From contig CBDCPY010000002.1 in NCBI GenBank assembly GCA_965220425.1, positions 1 through 64,000 on the forward strand: 64,000 bases of DNA, given 5' to 3'. The number at the start of each line of letters is the position of its first letter. Position 1 is the stretch's first letter. Below the pieces are notes generated by a model. The model ran no database searches, was not told the DNA's origin, and saw only the letters and a program-made list of their open reading frames with translations. The position numbers and the translations under genes are program-made. This DNA comes from Azophilus sp965220425. GTDB taxonomy: Bacteria; Pseudomonadota; Gammaproteobacteria; Pseudomonadales; Azotimanducaceae. Positions 52,308-61,682 of this stretch are shown in pieces.

Positions 52308-53231
52308 TCAGCCGCGCATCAACTCTGACAGAAGCGCCCGGTTGGCATCGGCGCCTCGATGCAACACCATGATGTGATCCGGTTCCGACACAAACCATGC
52401 GAAAGATCGCCACGCGAGCTCGCTGACCGAGCCCTTGAACGCGCCCGCGTCACGGTCCGCATAGGCCGTCACGAATGCCACCTGGTGCTCGCGGAAACCG
52501 GCCTCCATCACGATCCCCATCAATGCGGCCTGACGTGCTTCATTGACCGGCCCATCCGTCGCAACGACCTCCACGAAGATGAGGAGAGGCTCAACGGGCC
52601 CGAGATCCACCAGGATGAGATCGGGCAGGTTGCGGCCGGGGTCGATCGCGAGGCCGATTGCCTGTGCCAAACGGTCATCGCGCGCCACCACCTGATTGCG
52701 GCTCTCGCTCAGCCAGATGACGCCGGGCTGGTCGAGGAATCGGGCCGCGAATTCCTCCACCACCGCCTTGGAGATCACCGAACTTGGCCCGGGCTCCATG
52801 TCGCGGGTTTCGCCGTTGGGGAAGGTCACCAGCACCCGTCCTTGGCGCGCAACGGCGCCGCGGCGGATGATCGCAATCCGTGCGAGGGCTCCGGGCGAGA
52901 GGTTGGCTTCCTGCCACTGTGCGATCCGCGCGTCCAGCGTTTCATCGAGCAGATCGGGGTGGAACAACGCCGCGAATTCCGCCGCCAGGGCATAACGGGG
53001 GAGGGGAGATGTCGTTGGCAGTCCCTGGCGTTCCTTGACGGATCCGAGGCGTACGAGGCCCTCTCGCAACGTCTTATCGCGGATCGACTCGCGGGTGTTG
53101 GCCGCATACCATCGGCCCTCGATGTTCCCGGCGGCGGGACGCATGGACTGTTGCAGCCAAACGACGCAACGGGACCATGCAGTGCTTGACCGCGCCGGCG
53201 CAAGCGGGCAGTCTAGCCCCCACGACACCAT
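52308..53231 (-). CDS. BsuBI/PstI-type restriction endonuclease, N-terminus truncated
   Basis: The catalytic domain is complete: FPNGETRDMEPGPSSVISKA, IWLSESRNQVVARDD, RNLPDLILVDLG, LLIFVEVVATDGPVNEARQA with the nuclease Asp, Glu and metal-site region, and a LAWRSFAWFVSEPDH ending. The family HTH domain survives only from GRWYAANTRESIRDKTL; the preceding 30 residues (CPLAPARSSTAWSRC) do not fit, so the 5' end was replaced. ATG 53231 is used, with 53144 as alternative. No methyltransferase gene is adjacent. Confidence 0.75.
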   Translation of the reverse strand: MVSWGLDCPLAPARSSTAWSRCVVWLQQSMRPAAGNIEGRWYAANTRESIRDKTLREGLVRLGSVKERQGLPTTSPLPRYALAAEFAALFHPDLLDETLDARIAQWQEANLSPGALARIAIIRRGAVARQGRVLVTFPNGETRDMEPGPSSVISKAVVEEFAARFLDQPGVIWLSESRNQVVARDDRLAQAIGLAIDPGRNLPDLILVDLGPVEPLLIFVEVVATDGPVNEARQAALMGIVMEAGFREHQVAFVTAYADRDAGAFKGSVSELAWRSFAWFVSEPDHIMVLHRGADANRALLSELMRG

Positions 53232-53639
53232 TGCAAGGAGCCCTTGTCGGGTCCCTTGCCGAATACAAGAGTCCGAACGGGCGGGGGTTTGGCCACCACC
53301 GCCCGGGTGAATAAGCAAGCGCTTTCGCATCTCCTTGCGTGGTGTCGCGTGGCCTGGCGCCCATTGTCAGGCACCGGACGATTGCACACCGAGCGTAGTC
53401 ACGCGAAGGCGCCGATGCCACGGACTCCTCCCGCGAAGACAGCGCTCACGACCGGGCGCGTCGCCTTGAGTCGACGCACCCGGGTCGAAGGAGTCCGCGT
53501 CATGAACGAGAGAGAGGCACGCCCGAACCCACACCTCGCCGGCACGATGGCCGATCTCGAGCAAGCATGGGAGGACTGGGACCACGACGCCCCGGCCGCT
53601 TCTACCACGAGTCTTCGAAGACGCCTGTTCACGGTGTTC

Positions 53640-53985
53640 GTTTGGTCGGGGGGCGAATTCGCCGCGAGAACCGTCGACTTCGCGAAGAGCGCGAAATCTT
53701 ACAAGAGGCCGCGGCTTGGTTCGCTCGAGACGCCGGCACGATACCGGGGAGGTCTTCGAGCTCGTGAAGGCGAATCAGGCCCATCATCGGGTGGCCACGA
53801 TATGCCGAGTGTTGGGCATCTCCGCCAGCGGGTACTACGCGCGAGCTTGCGAGCCGCGCAGCGGATGGCGAGGCCGTGGGCGTTCCAATCGTGCGAAACG
53901 CGACGAGGAGTTGCACGACACGGTCCGGACCATCCACGAGGCTTCTGGAGGCCGCTACGGGATACCTCGGGTCCATTTGGAAACC
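53640..53985 (+). pseudogene. IS3-family remnant (related to copies A-C)
   Basis: Contains the end of orfA (ENRRLREEREILQEAAAWFA) and the first 70 codons of orfB (KANQAHHRVATICRVLGISA ... GRYGIPRV), including a small duplication around GYYARACEPRSGW. Both ends are missing. It is diverged from copies A-C and clearly older. Confidence 0.8.
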
Positions 53986-54014
53986 TGAAGAGGGGGGAGT
54001 GGACAACCCCGACA

Positions 54015-56018
54015 ATGTTGCGGTCGGTTTTGAGTGGCAAATTGATTTTGCTTGCCTTTCTTCTGGTACAACTCCAGAGCGCGTTTGCGCAGACCCGACA
54101 TGGCCTCCCATTGGTCATGTCGGCATCGAACCCTGTCGTGCAGGGATTTGTGCGGATTGTCAATCACTCGGATCATGCCGGAACGGTGGAGATTCACTCC
54201 ATCGATGATTCCGGACAGCGATTTGGCCCAATCTCTCTCCACTTGGAGGCGAAAGCCAGCGCGCATTTCAATTCAGACGACTTGGAATCGGGCAACGCGG
54301 ACAAGGGTCTTTCGGGAGGAGTCGGAAGCGGCGAGGGGAATTGGCGCTTGGTGCTGGAGACAGATCTGGACATTGAGCCTCTCGCCTACATCCGCACTGG
54401 GGACGGATTCGTGACCAGCATGCATGATCTCGTTGCGGAGGGCAGGTCCATGCGCCACCACGTGCCCATCTTTAATCCCGGGGGCAATCTGGCGCAGGTC
54501 AGTCAGCTGCGTCTCATCAACACGATGGACACTGATGCCGCGGTGGTCATCGACGGGTTGGATGACCGAGGTGCATCGGCCGAGGAGGAGGTGAGACTGG
54601 AATTGCCGGCCGGTACAGCTCGAATGTTCAGCGCACAAGAGCTGGAAACGGGAGGAAGTGGGTTTAGCGGTCGGTTTGGAGACGGGGCAGGCAAATGGCA
54701 CTTGTTCGTCTCTGCCGATCGCCCGCTTCAAGTGATGAACCTGTTGAGAAGCCCTAGCGGACACCTGACCAATCTGTCTCGAACGACCGTGATACGCGCC
54801 GGTGTGTGTGACGAAAGGGTCATGACGGTGAACTTTCCTGATTTGGGTTTGCAGGCCGCAGTCGAGTTCGCGCTCGGCAAGACGGTAGGTGCTCCGGTAT
54901 CGCGAGCTGAACTGGCGACATTGACGGAGCTCGATGCACAGAGAAGAAACGTCAAGAGCTTGACGGGAATCGAATGTGCATCCGGGTTGACAAAGCTAAA
55001 CATTGCGAACAATCACATTTCCGACCTCTCACCGTTGTCCGGTTTGAGAGCGCTGACGTGGCTCGGGCTTTGGAACAATCCTACTGCGGATCTCTCGCCG
55101 CTGTCGGAATTGTTCGCCTTGCGGTGGCTGAATCTCTGGGGTACCGGTGTTTCGGACTTGTCACCGTTGTCAGGCTTGACCGCACTGGCGTTTCTGGAAC
55201 TTGGTAACAATCAGATTTCGGACATTGCGCCGTTGTCCGGATTGAGGGCCCTAACGAGTTTGGACCTTGACCAAAATCTGGTTACGGACGTGTTACCGTT
55301 GTCCGGGTTGACCGCGTTGACGGAGCTCGAACTCCAGAACAATCGGATATCAAAGCTGTCTCCGCTGTCCGGGTTGACGGCCCTGACGGAGCTGAACCTC
55401 GGGTACAATCTGATTTCGGACGTATCGCCAATATCCGGTTTGACGGAGCTATCGGATTTGTCTCTCAGGGAAAATCAGATAACAAATGTATCACCGTTGT
55501 CCGAATTGAGGAACCTTACAACACTTCACCTCGCGACCAATCAAATTTCGGACCTTTCACCATTGGCCGGGTTGCGATCTCTCACATGGCTCGCTCTTTG
55601 GGCGAATCCGATCTCTGACCTTTCACCACTGTCCGGGTTGAGATCCTTGACATGGTTGAATCTCTGGGGTGCCGGCGTTTCAGGCCTGTCTCCCCTGTCA
55701 CGCTTGACGGCCCTGACATTTCTGGAACTTGGCAACAATCAGATTTCGGACATTGCGCCGTTGTCCGGGTTGAGAGCCTTGACGAGTTTGGACCTTGACC
55801 AAAATCTGGTTACGGACGTGTCAGCGTTGTCCGGGTTGATCGCGTTGACGGAGCTGGAGCTCGCGAATAATCGGATTTCGGACATTGCCCCCCTGGTGTC
55901 CAATCCAGGTCTGGATAATGGTGATATCCTTACTCTGAGCAACAACCCGTTGAGTTTGGAATCTCGGAGCAGGCATATTGCAACTTTGCGAGCGAGGGGA
56001 GTGGATGTTTCGTTCTGA
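54015..56018 (+). CDS. secreted leucine-rich repeat protein
   Basis: A 667-aa protein with a signal peptide (LILLAFLLVQLQSAFA). Residues about 30-280 form two related beta-rich modules (FVRIVNHSDHAGTVEIHSID and VSQLRLINTMDTDAAVVIDG). Residues about 330-640 are fourteen 22-residue LRRs of the DLSPLSGLTALTELxLxxNxIS type, capped by LSNNPLSLESRSRHI. Repeats 2-6 and 10-14 are near copies at DNA level. Such proteins are exported and bind proteins or host ligands. The frame is open further upstream through IS debris, but ATG 54015 with the signal peptide is the natural start. Confidence 0.85.
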   Translation: MLRSVLSGKLILLAFLLVQLQSAFAQTRHGLPLVMSASNPVVQGFVRIVNHSDHAGTVEIHSIDDSGQRFGPISLHLEAKASAHFNSDDLESGNADKGLSGGVGSGEGNWRLVLETDLDIEPLAYIRTGDGFVTSMHDLVAEGRSMRHHVPIFNPGGNLAQVSQLRLINTMDTDAAVVIDGLDDRGASAEEEVRLELPAGTARMFSAQELETGGSGFSGRFGDGAGKWHLFVSADRPLQVMNLLRSPSGHLTNLSRTTVIRAGVCDERVMTVNFPDLGLQAAVEFALGKTVGAPVSRAELATLTELDAQRRNVKSLTGIECASGLTKLNIANNHISDLSPLSGLRALTWLGLWNNPTADLSPLSELFALRWLNLWGTGVSDLSPLSGLTALAFLELGNNQISDIAPLSGLRALTSLDLDQNLVTDVLPLSGLTALTELELQNNRISKLSPLSGLTALTELNLGYNLISDVSPISGLTELSDLSLRENQITNVSPLSELRNLTTLHLATNQISDLSPLAGLRSLTWLALWANPISDLSPLSGLRSLTWLNLWGAGVSGLSPLSRLTALTFLELGNNQISDIAPLSGLRALTSLDLDQNLVTDVSALSGLIALTELELANNRISDIAPLVSNPGLDNGDILTLSNNPLSLESRSRHIATLRARGVDVSF

Positions 56019-56077
56019 TTGCGCCAGGGCGGTCTCCCTCCGGGTTCATCCAGCTATTGCCTGCGATGCCTCCCATC

Positions 56078-56100
56078 GGCTCTGTTGCAAACTTGGCGAA
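56078..56100. mobile_element. IS6-type terminal repeat scar
   Basis: GGCTCTGTTGCAAA at 56080-56093 is the classic outer end of IS6/IS26-family elements. No transposase sequence follows on either side, so only an end remains. It sits just downstream of the LRR gene; 56019-56654 otherwise holds only short unrecognised frames. Confidence 0.45.
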
Positions 56101-56654
56101 GGGGCGAGGTGCGGTCACGCGGGGAGTAGTCTTTCCATCGCGAATCGGAGGACGTTGTAGACCTCGACAGGGACGGTCACGCTCACCGTCGACATCACGG
56201 TTTCTTCTCCCATCGTTCAGGAGTCCTTTATTGCTTACAATTGAGATGCGCCATATTAGCATCATGGGAAATCGAGAAGGAGGATGGATAGCTTGCACGT
56301 GACGGATGCCAGCGCGTCGGCGGTGGCCGCTGCCGCGGACGTGGCACGGGGGGAGGGAGACCGGCGCCGCCGGCCTCGAGGTCGGCGCCGGCATGCGCTA
56401 CACGGCCGGAGCGCTCACCATCGAAGGCTAGGCGCGTACGCTCCTCGCGCACGAGGCCTCCGGCTGCGAAGAGTGGGGGATGACCGTGAGGCTCGAGGCC
56501 ACACGCAGCGAGAGCGGCGACGAGGACGACGCGTCGAAAGGGCTGCTGTCGCCAGACGAGCAAACCAGTATTGAACCCGTCGAGCCGGCGCACGCAGTCG
56601 TTACAGAATCTATATTCGGGAACACCACCGTCCGGTGACGCCATTGATGGCGGA

Positions 56655-56975
56655 ATGGCCGCAAAGCGCGAGCTCCGGAGGTTCGATTTGACGGCACTAA
56701 CCATCCGACTACGCACCGACGACGAACGCAATGCCGTCGAACGGCTGAAGGAAGCGACCGGGAAGACGACCGCCTCTCGCGCGATCCTCCGCGCGGTCCA
56801 CGAGTGGCCCGACGTCGTCGCCGAGCTCGCCGCGGAGCGCCGACGGACCGCCGCACTCATCGAGCGCCTCGAGGCCCTCATCGCGGTCGAAGACGATCTG
56901 CACCGCGTCACCATCACCCGGGCCGAGGCTCACAAGGCCGCCACGAGCTCCCTCGAAGCCCTGCGGACCGGCTAG
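56655..56975 (+). CDS. small helical protein, possible RHH
   Basis: A 106-aa protein: FDLTALTIRLRTDDERNAVE, then LKEATGKTTASRAILRAV resembles a strand-helix-helix of plasmid RHH proteins, followed by an Ala/Glu/Arg-rich coiled coil (VAELAAERRRTAALIERLEA). Function is unknown. It is followed after 25 bp by an exonuclease gene. Confidence 0.55.
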   Translation: MAAKRELRRFDLTALTIRLRTDDERNAVERLKEATGKTTASRAILRAVHEWPDVVAELAAERRRTAALIERLEALIAVEDDLHRVTITRAEAHKAATSSLEALRTG

Positions 56976-57000
56976 CGGCCCAGAACCGCCCTCATCTCGC

Positions 57001-57684
57001 ATGTGGCCCTTGAGCAACGAAGAATGCTACGTCTCGATCGACATCGAGGCGGATGGACCGATCCCGGGCGCGCATTCCATGCTCTCGCTCGGCGCCGCGG
57101 CGCTCGACGCCGAGGGGGTGCTCCGCGACACATTTGCGGCGAACCTCGAGCAGCTCGACGGAGCGACCGAGGACCCGCGCACGATGCGCTGGTGGGCGTC
57201 GCAGTCGACCGCGTGGGAGGTCGCTCGCGCCGATCCCCAGCCGCCCGAGCGCGCCATCAAGCGCTTCAGCACGTGGGTCGAACACCAGCATGACGCTCTG
57301 GGCCTGCCCGTCCTCGTCGCGTACCCCGCGGCGTACGACGCAATGTGGGTCGAGTGGTACTGCCACCGCTTCGCCGGCTCGAGCCCGTTCCGCCGACGGG
57401 CGATCGATCTCAAGACGCTCGCGATGGTCGCGATGGGTGCGGGCTACCGCACGACGACGAAATCAAGGCTGCCGAAACACTGGCGACCCCCGGCCACACA
57501 TACCCATGTCGCGCTCGATGATGCGATCGAGCAGGGCGAGCTGTTCTTCAATATCGTCCGCGAGCTCAACATCCAGCGCGGAGATGTCGCGCTGGCGGCC
57601 GAAGAACGTCCGACAACCCGGACCGACCGCCGGCGCCGGCGCCAGGAGCGGGAGCGGTTGCGACGACGCGGTCTTTCGGCCTGA
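57001..57684 (+). CDS. DEDDh exonuclease (Rv2179c-like)
   Basis: A 227-aa exonuclease-like protein. Exo I reads YVSIDIEADGPIPGAHSMLS with D and E; Exo II is VAYPAAYDAMWVEWYCHRF; Exo III is HVALDDAIEQGELFFNI. It resembles the Rv2179c-type 3'-5' exoribonuclease group. The C-terminus is a basic Arg-rich tail. It is not closely similar to the exonuclease at 41565-42515. Confidence 0.75.
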   Translation: MWPLSNEECYVSIDIEADGPIPGAHSMLSLGAAALDAEGVLRDTFAANLEQLDGATEDPRTMRWWASQSTAWEVARADPQPPERAIKRFSTWVEHQHDALGLPVLVAYPAAYDAMWVEWYCHRFAGSSPFRRRAIDLKTLAMVAMGAGYRTTTKSRLPKHWRPPATHTHVALDDAIEQGELFFNIVRELNIQRGDVALAAEERPTTRTDRRRRRQERERLRRRGLSA

Positions 57685-57868
57685 GCGTTACCGAATTGAC
57701 ATTCTGTCGCAGGCGTAAGAGCAATCAACCACTTAGCAACGTTGAGGCGGCGTCTGGAACCCTCGGTGCGTGAGGGGCTTCACAGGACCCTCCCCGCCGG
57801 GCGAGCAAGACGGCTGTACCATGCCGGCACGACGCCACAGCCGCGTACCGGCGCCCGAGGGAAGGACG

Positions 57869-58522
57869 ATGACGAAACGACTGCTACTGGCAGCCGCTTT
57901 TGCGCTCGCTTTCGCCGGCTGTGGAACCATCACCGGAAGCACGGAAACGCGAATCACGACCGAACCTTTCGGGCCCACGCTGAACACAAATCAGACGACC
58001 CCGACACCCAGCTCCTCCACTACGGTGGTCCTCGACAAGCCCAAAGGCGGGGAGCGCTGGCTCTGCCGGGACGAGGAGGACTGGAGGCAGCCCGAACGGG
58101 TCCACCTTGTGGCGATACGACTCGGCGATTTCAACAGAGAAGCGAGGATGGCACTCGAGTCGACGGAAGGAGCGGAACGCGCCGAGCTGGGAGCGCAGAT
58201 CTTTGCCCGGAACATCGAGACACTCGAGTCGGTCACAGAAGGGGAGCTCAACCCGGAAGAGCGGCTCATCTTCGGCGTCCTCATGCTTGGTGAGGAAATG
58301 GGCGCCATCTCCGTTGCCGGAGAAACATACATCGCGACCTACGGCGTAGAGGGCATCAACCGGCGCTGGAACTGGAACCCGAACCCAGACGAGGGCTTCG
58401 ACGACGCCCTGATCCTCGAGCCCAGTGGAATCGCAAGCTACGTCGACTTCCGCGACGCAGAGGGAAGCCCGGGAACTCGCAGCGCAAAGGCGAAGAGATT
58501 CTTCCAGTGCAAGCAAGGCTGA
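57869..58522 (+). CDS. lipoprotein, function unknown
   Basis: A 217-aa protein with a lipoprotein signal (KRLLLAAAFALAFAGCG; lipobox FAGC). After a Thr/Ser/Pro-rich linker (TTPTPSSSTTVV) comes a domain with two Cys (WLCRDEE, FFQCKQG). ATG 57869 follows GAAGGACG; an upstream extension would bury the signal peptide. No family recognised. Could be a plasmid-encoded surface or entry-exclusion type protein, which is a guess. Confidence 0.7.
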   Translation: MTKRLLLAAAFALAFAGCGTITGSTETRITTEPFGPTLNTNQTTPTPSSSTTVVLDKPKGGERWLCRDEEDWRQPERVHLVAIRLGDFNREARMALESTEGAERAELGAQIFARNIETLESVTEGELNPEERLIFGVLMLGEEMGAISVAGETYIATYGVEGINRRWNWNPNPDEGFDDALILEPSGIASYVDFRDAEGSPGTRSAKAKRFFQCKQG

Positions 58523-58739
58523 CAGCGAAGCACGCGCGCGCGCATGCGAAGGAATTCAACAACGAACTCCCCTAAATCGTAGCACCCCCGAACCTACGTT
58601 ACAGAATGCACATAGTGTCGCGTTTCGGGACGCCCCGGGGCCAAGGGCTCGCCGGGAGCGGGCGCTCAAGGCCCGCGGAGCGGGGAGGGCGGACGGAGTC
58701 CTGGTCATTACTTATGAAGTAATGTAGCTTTTCCGGTCC

Positions 58740-59327
58740 ATGACCGACGGCACCTTCACCCTGGTCGACACGCGTGGCCGGAAGTACCTGACCGCGAACG
58801 AGCGCGAGCGCTTCCTCGCCGCGGCCCGCGCGCACCCGAAACCGGCGGTGCAGACCCTCGCCCGGACGCTCGCGATGACGGGGTGCCGGGTCTCCGAGGC
58901 GCTCGGGATCCGCGCATGCGACGTCGACCTCGACGCGAACGAGGTCCGGATCGCGACCCTGAAGCGCCGCGCGGAGCACTGGCGGTCCGTTCCGGTCCCG
59001 GAGGACCTGGTGCACGCCCTTGAGCTCGTGCACCGCCTGAGACGGCTCCAGGGGAGCGCGCGGGGCGCGAATCGACCGCTTTGGCCCATCACCCGGCAAA
59101 CGGCGAACCGGCAGGTCGGCGCCATCATGCGAACGGCCGGCGTCGAGGGCCCGCAGGCGTGCCCGCGGGGCCTTCGGCACAGCTACGGCGTCGCCGCGGT
59201 CACCGCCGGCGTCCCGCTCCCGACCATCGCCGCGGTCCTCGGGCACGCCTCGCTCACGACGACCGCGATCTACACGACGGCGATCGGGGCGCAGGCCCGC
59301 GAGCTCGTGAGCCGGGTGTGGGCGTAG
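58740..59327 (+). CDS. tyrosine recombinase (XerD-like, catalytic domain only)
   Basis: A 195-aa recombinase with LAMTGCRVSEALGIRACDVD (first Arg), PRGLRHSYGVAAV (second Arg and His; the leading His of the box is Arg, as in several plasmid recombinases), and LGHASLTTTAIYTTA with the catalytic Tyr. There is no N-terminal core-binding domain, which is common in plasmid resolution enzymes. Likely roles are multimer resolution or cassette integration. Confidence 0.82.
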   Translation: MTDGTFTLVDTRGRKYLTANERERFLAAARAHPKPAVQTLARTLAMTGCRVSEALGIRACDVDLDANEVRIATLKRRAEHWRSVPVPEDLVHALELVHRLRRLQGSARGANRPLWPITRQTANRQVGAIMRTAGVEGPQACPRGLRHSYGVAAVTAGVPLPTIAAVLGHASLTTTAIYTTAIGAQARELVSRVWA

Positions 59328-59354
59328 GATCGGATCGGAACGAGGAGGGGAGAC

Positions 59355-59927
59355 ATGGCCGCATCGAGGAGCGAGGCACTCGCACCGCGCAGGGCGACCT
59401 ACCAGGACGTGCTCGATGCGCCCGCGCACCAGGTCGCGGAGGTCGTCGCCGGGACGCTCCACACCCATCCGCGACCGGCGCCACCACATACACGGGCAAG
59501 CTCCGTGCTCGGTGGAAAGATTGGCCCTCCCTTCGATTTCGATGCAGGGGGCCCCGGCGGTTGGTGGATTCTCGACGAGCCGGAGCTGCACCTCGGCGAC
59601 GACATCCTCGTGCCGGACCTTGCGGGCTGGCGTCGCGAACGGATGCCGGAGCTGCCCGATACGCCGTACTTCCCGCTCGCGCCGGACTGGGTGTGCGAGG
59701 TGCTGTCGCCGTCGACGCGCCGGCTCGACCTCCAGGAGAAGCGTCCGGTCTACGCGCGCGAAGGCGTCGCGCACCTGTGGCTCATCGAGCCGGCGGACCG
59801 GACCTTGGAGGCGTTCGAGCTGCGCGACGGGCAGTGGGTGCTCATCGGATGCGCGAAGGACGACGAGCCAGTCAGCGTCCGCCCCTTTGACGCGATCACG
59901 TTCAGCCTTGGGGACCTTTGGGCGTAG
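59355..59927 (+). CDS. Uma2 family endonuclease-like protein
   Basis: A 190-aa DUF820/Uma2 protein with a PD-(D/E)xK-like core: ELHLGDDILVPDLAGWRRER, PDWVCEVLSPSTRRLDLQEK, and VYAREGVAHLWLIEPADRTL. Its biological role is not established. It overlaps the next ORF and sits 28 bp after the recombinase. Confidence 0.8.
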   Translation: MAASRSEALAPRRATYQDVLDAPAHQVAEVVAGTLHTHPRPAPPHTRASSVLGGKIGPPFDFDAGGPGGWWILDEPELHLGDDILVPDLAGWRRERMPELPDTPYFPLAPDWVCEVLSPSTRRLDLQEKRPVYAREGVAHLWLIEPADRTLEAFELRDGQWVLIGCAKDDEPVSVRPFDAITFSLGDLWA

Positions 59928-60139
59928 TGGAGACGTTCGCGGTTGCGCTGGCCGGCGAGGAAGAGCGCGGCTGGCTCGTCGAGGCCGCGTCGGCCGAGGA
60001 GGCCATCGACATCGTGCACGGCACCGTCCCGCGCGCCCGGGAGGTGTGGCGCGGCGAGCTCCTGGTGTGGAACGAGCGCTACTACCGCGATCGCCACTTG
60101 GGCGGCGCCGAGATGCCCCCGACCTGGTCGAGGCTTTGA
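59918..60139 (+). CDS. 73-aa hypothetical protein
   Basis: Opens at a TTG overlapping the Uma2-like gene stop and encodes VVETFAVALAGEEERGWLVE ... MPPTWSRL. It is acidic with a predicted strand-helix pattern. No family recognised. The overlap supports cotranslation. Confidence 0.45.
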   Translation: MGVVETFAVALAGEEERGWLVEAASAEEAIDIVHGTVPRAREVWRGELLVWNERYYRDRHLGGAEMPPTWSRL

Positions 60140-60292
60140 CCGCCGCGCGCGCGCGTCCCGGCCATCCGCCGGCGGCCGCCTGGTCGATTGAGGTTTTCTC
60201 ACCGCGCTGGTGGCGGGGCCTTCGTCGGCGCCGGTGCGGATCCCGTCCGGAGCCCGCTCCTCGAGGATCCGATCTCGAGGCTCGGGCCCGAG

Positions 60293-60570
60293 GGGGTCGA
60301 GTCCGGTAGGGGGCGAAATCCTACGCCAAGCGATTTGCCGGTCCGTACAGTCGCCTGAAATCCGATTTCGCCTCCCAAACTGCGGTTCATGCCGCCGTAG
60401 CGCCCGTTCGCCGGCCGTGGGCGGCGGGCATCAGGGGTCCTCGGGCGCTCTCCGGACCTGCTCGCGTAGCTGGCCTTATCCCGGTTTCGCATTGGAGGGC
60501 TGAATCCTGCGCCGCTCCGAGCAGTCGAGGCGCTTGAGGTGAGATTTCGCCCCCTACCGGACTCGACCCC
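60293..60570. mobile_element. Tn3-type miniature element (278 bp)
   Basis: Perfect 28-bp inverted repeats at 60293-60320 and 60543-60570 begin GGGGTCGAGTCC; similarity extends to position 38, where both arms end CAAG, the length and GGGG start typical of Tn3-family ends. No coding sequence inside. A TIME-type element. No 5-bp target duplication could be recognised. Confidence 0.7.
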
Positions 60571-60638
60571 TCGATCGTCTGACGGGGGCGCAGCCGAAGT
60601 GCCGAACGGCGAGGCGGTCGCCGCCCGAATCGCGCGAG

Positions 60639-61403
60639 TTATTCGTCGCCGTCCGGCCGGTAGCTCAACTTGCTGCCTGGAAGAGTTTTCCATCCATCCT
60701 CGGCCATCGACTCGGGCTGCCAGAGGTGGGAGTCGTTACCAGGGCAGATTGCGATAGCGCTCCGAGCCAAGGAAGACATGCTCTGCTCCAAGAGCCACGC
60801 CATGCCCTGCGCGCGCTCGGTGTAGTGTGGTTGACTATGCGCTTTGCCCGGTGATTGCGGTGGTGCCCACTGCCCATCGAGCAAGGTCCAACCATCCGTT
60901 TGCAATGCTTCTTCGCCCCACACCGTTCCGTGCTCACCCCTTAGTTTGGCCATCTCGTTAACCATTGATACGGCCCAATTCTGAGTGTGCCCGAACCGGC
61001 CGATATCCTCTCGTCGGCGTCGTTGCCGCGCGGCCGCATCCGCGTACGGCGATGCAGCGTCGTCGGTTGCTGCCGTGGTCGCGGGTTGGGCCTTGGCGTG
61101 GCCGGTGATTGTCTTTCGTCGAGGCCTCCGCCGTTTGCCGGTGGCGGCGCTCACGTAGCGGTGTAGGGTGGATGGTGCGATGGCCTTGAAGTCTTCGGTC
61201 CCGGAAATCAGGTCGCAGATTTCGGCGATGGTGTAGCCGCGCGCGCGCAGGGCTCGTATATCCGCCGAGAGAGTCCCGATGAGGTTGCGCATGCTCATGG
61301 CATGGCGGTTCTTCGGACTCTCGTTGGCTGCCTTGTCGAATACCTGGCGCAGCTTGTCTTGTTGGTCTAGTCCGTAGGTTTGCCGTGCCTTTTTTTCTTC
61401 CAT
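60639..61403 (-). CDS. possible mobilisation/regulatory protein
   Basis: A 254-aa protein, divergent from mobC. It has a central helix-turn-helix-like stretch (LRARGYTIAEICDLISGTED, APSTLHRYVSAATGK) then a basic segment (KRRRPRRKTITGHAKA) and a C-terminal domain of unknown type. The HTH resembles oriT- or mob-region-binding accessory proteins. Assignment rests on context and that motif. Confidence 0.5.
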   Translation of the reverse strand: MEEKKARQTYGLDQQDKLRQVFDKAANESPKNRHAMSMRNLIGTLSADIRALRARGYTIAEICDLISGTEDFKAIAPSTLHRYVSAATGKRRRPRRKTITGHAKAQPATTAATDDAASPYADAAARQRRRREDIGRFGHTQNWAVSMVNEMAKLRGEHGTVWGEEALQTDGWTLLDGQWAPPQSPGKAHSQPHYTERAQGMAWLLEQSMSSLARSAIAICPGNDSHLWQPESMAEDGWKTLPGSKLSYRPDGDE

Positions 61404-61682
61404 GTGATCACTAATTTAATGACTTACTAACAGTATATGATATTGATATCAAGTTTGGTAAAAAAGTAGTTATGAGGTGATACAGGCTGGCCCATGTCAT
61501 ACATCCGCTGCGCGTATGGTACCATGGGGCGCCGGATCGGTCGGCGCTGACGCTTCTCACCGGCCCGGCTCAGCCTGCCATGGGGCTGCCCCCTGGACCC
61601 CCCTTGGCCGACTCGGCGCTGACGCTTCTCGCCGGGCTCGCGTCCGAGAGACACGCTGCCACAATGTAGTACGGAGGACGAG
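61404..61682. other. candidate oriT region
   Basis: The divergent spacer before mobC has an AT-rich half (61410-61480), a 23-24-bp direct repeat (TCGGCGCTGACGCTTCTC at 61539 and 61611) and a GC-rich GGGGCTGCCCCCTGGACCCC core. Relaxase/MobC genes normally sit next to their oriT. The nick site could not be identified. Confidence 0.45.

Noticed and set aside
53244..54014. N-terminal extension of the LRR protein
   Set aside because: The frame is open, but it passes through IS3 debris and lies before a clear signal peptide start at 54015.
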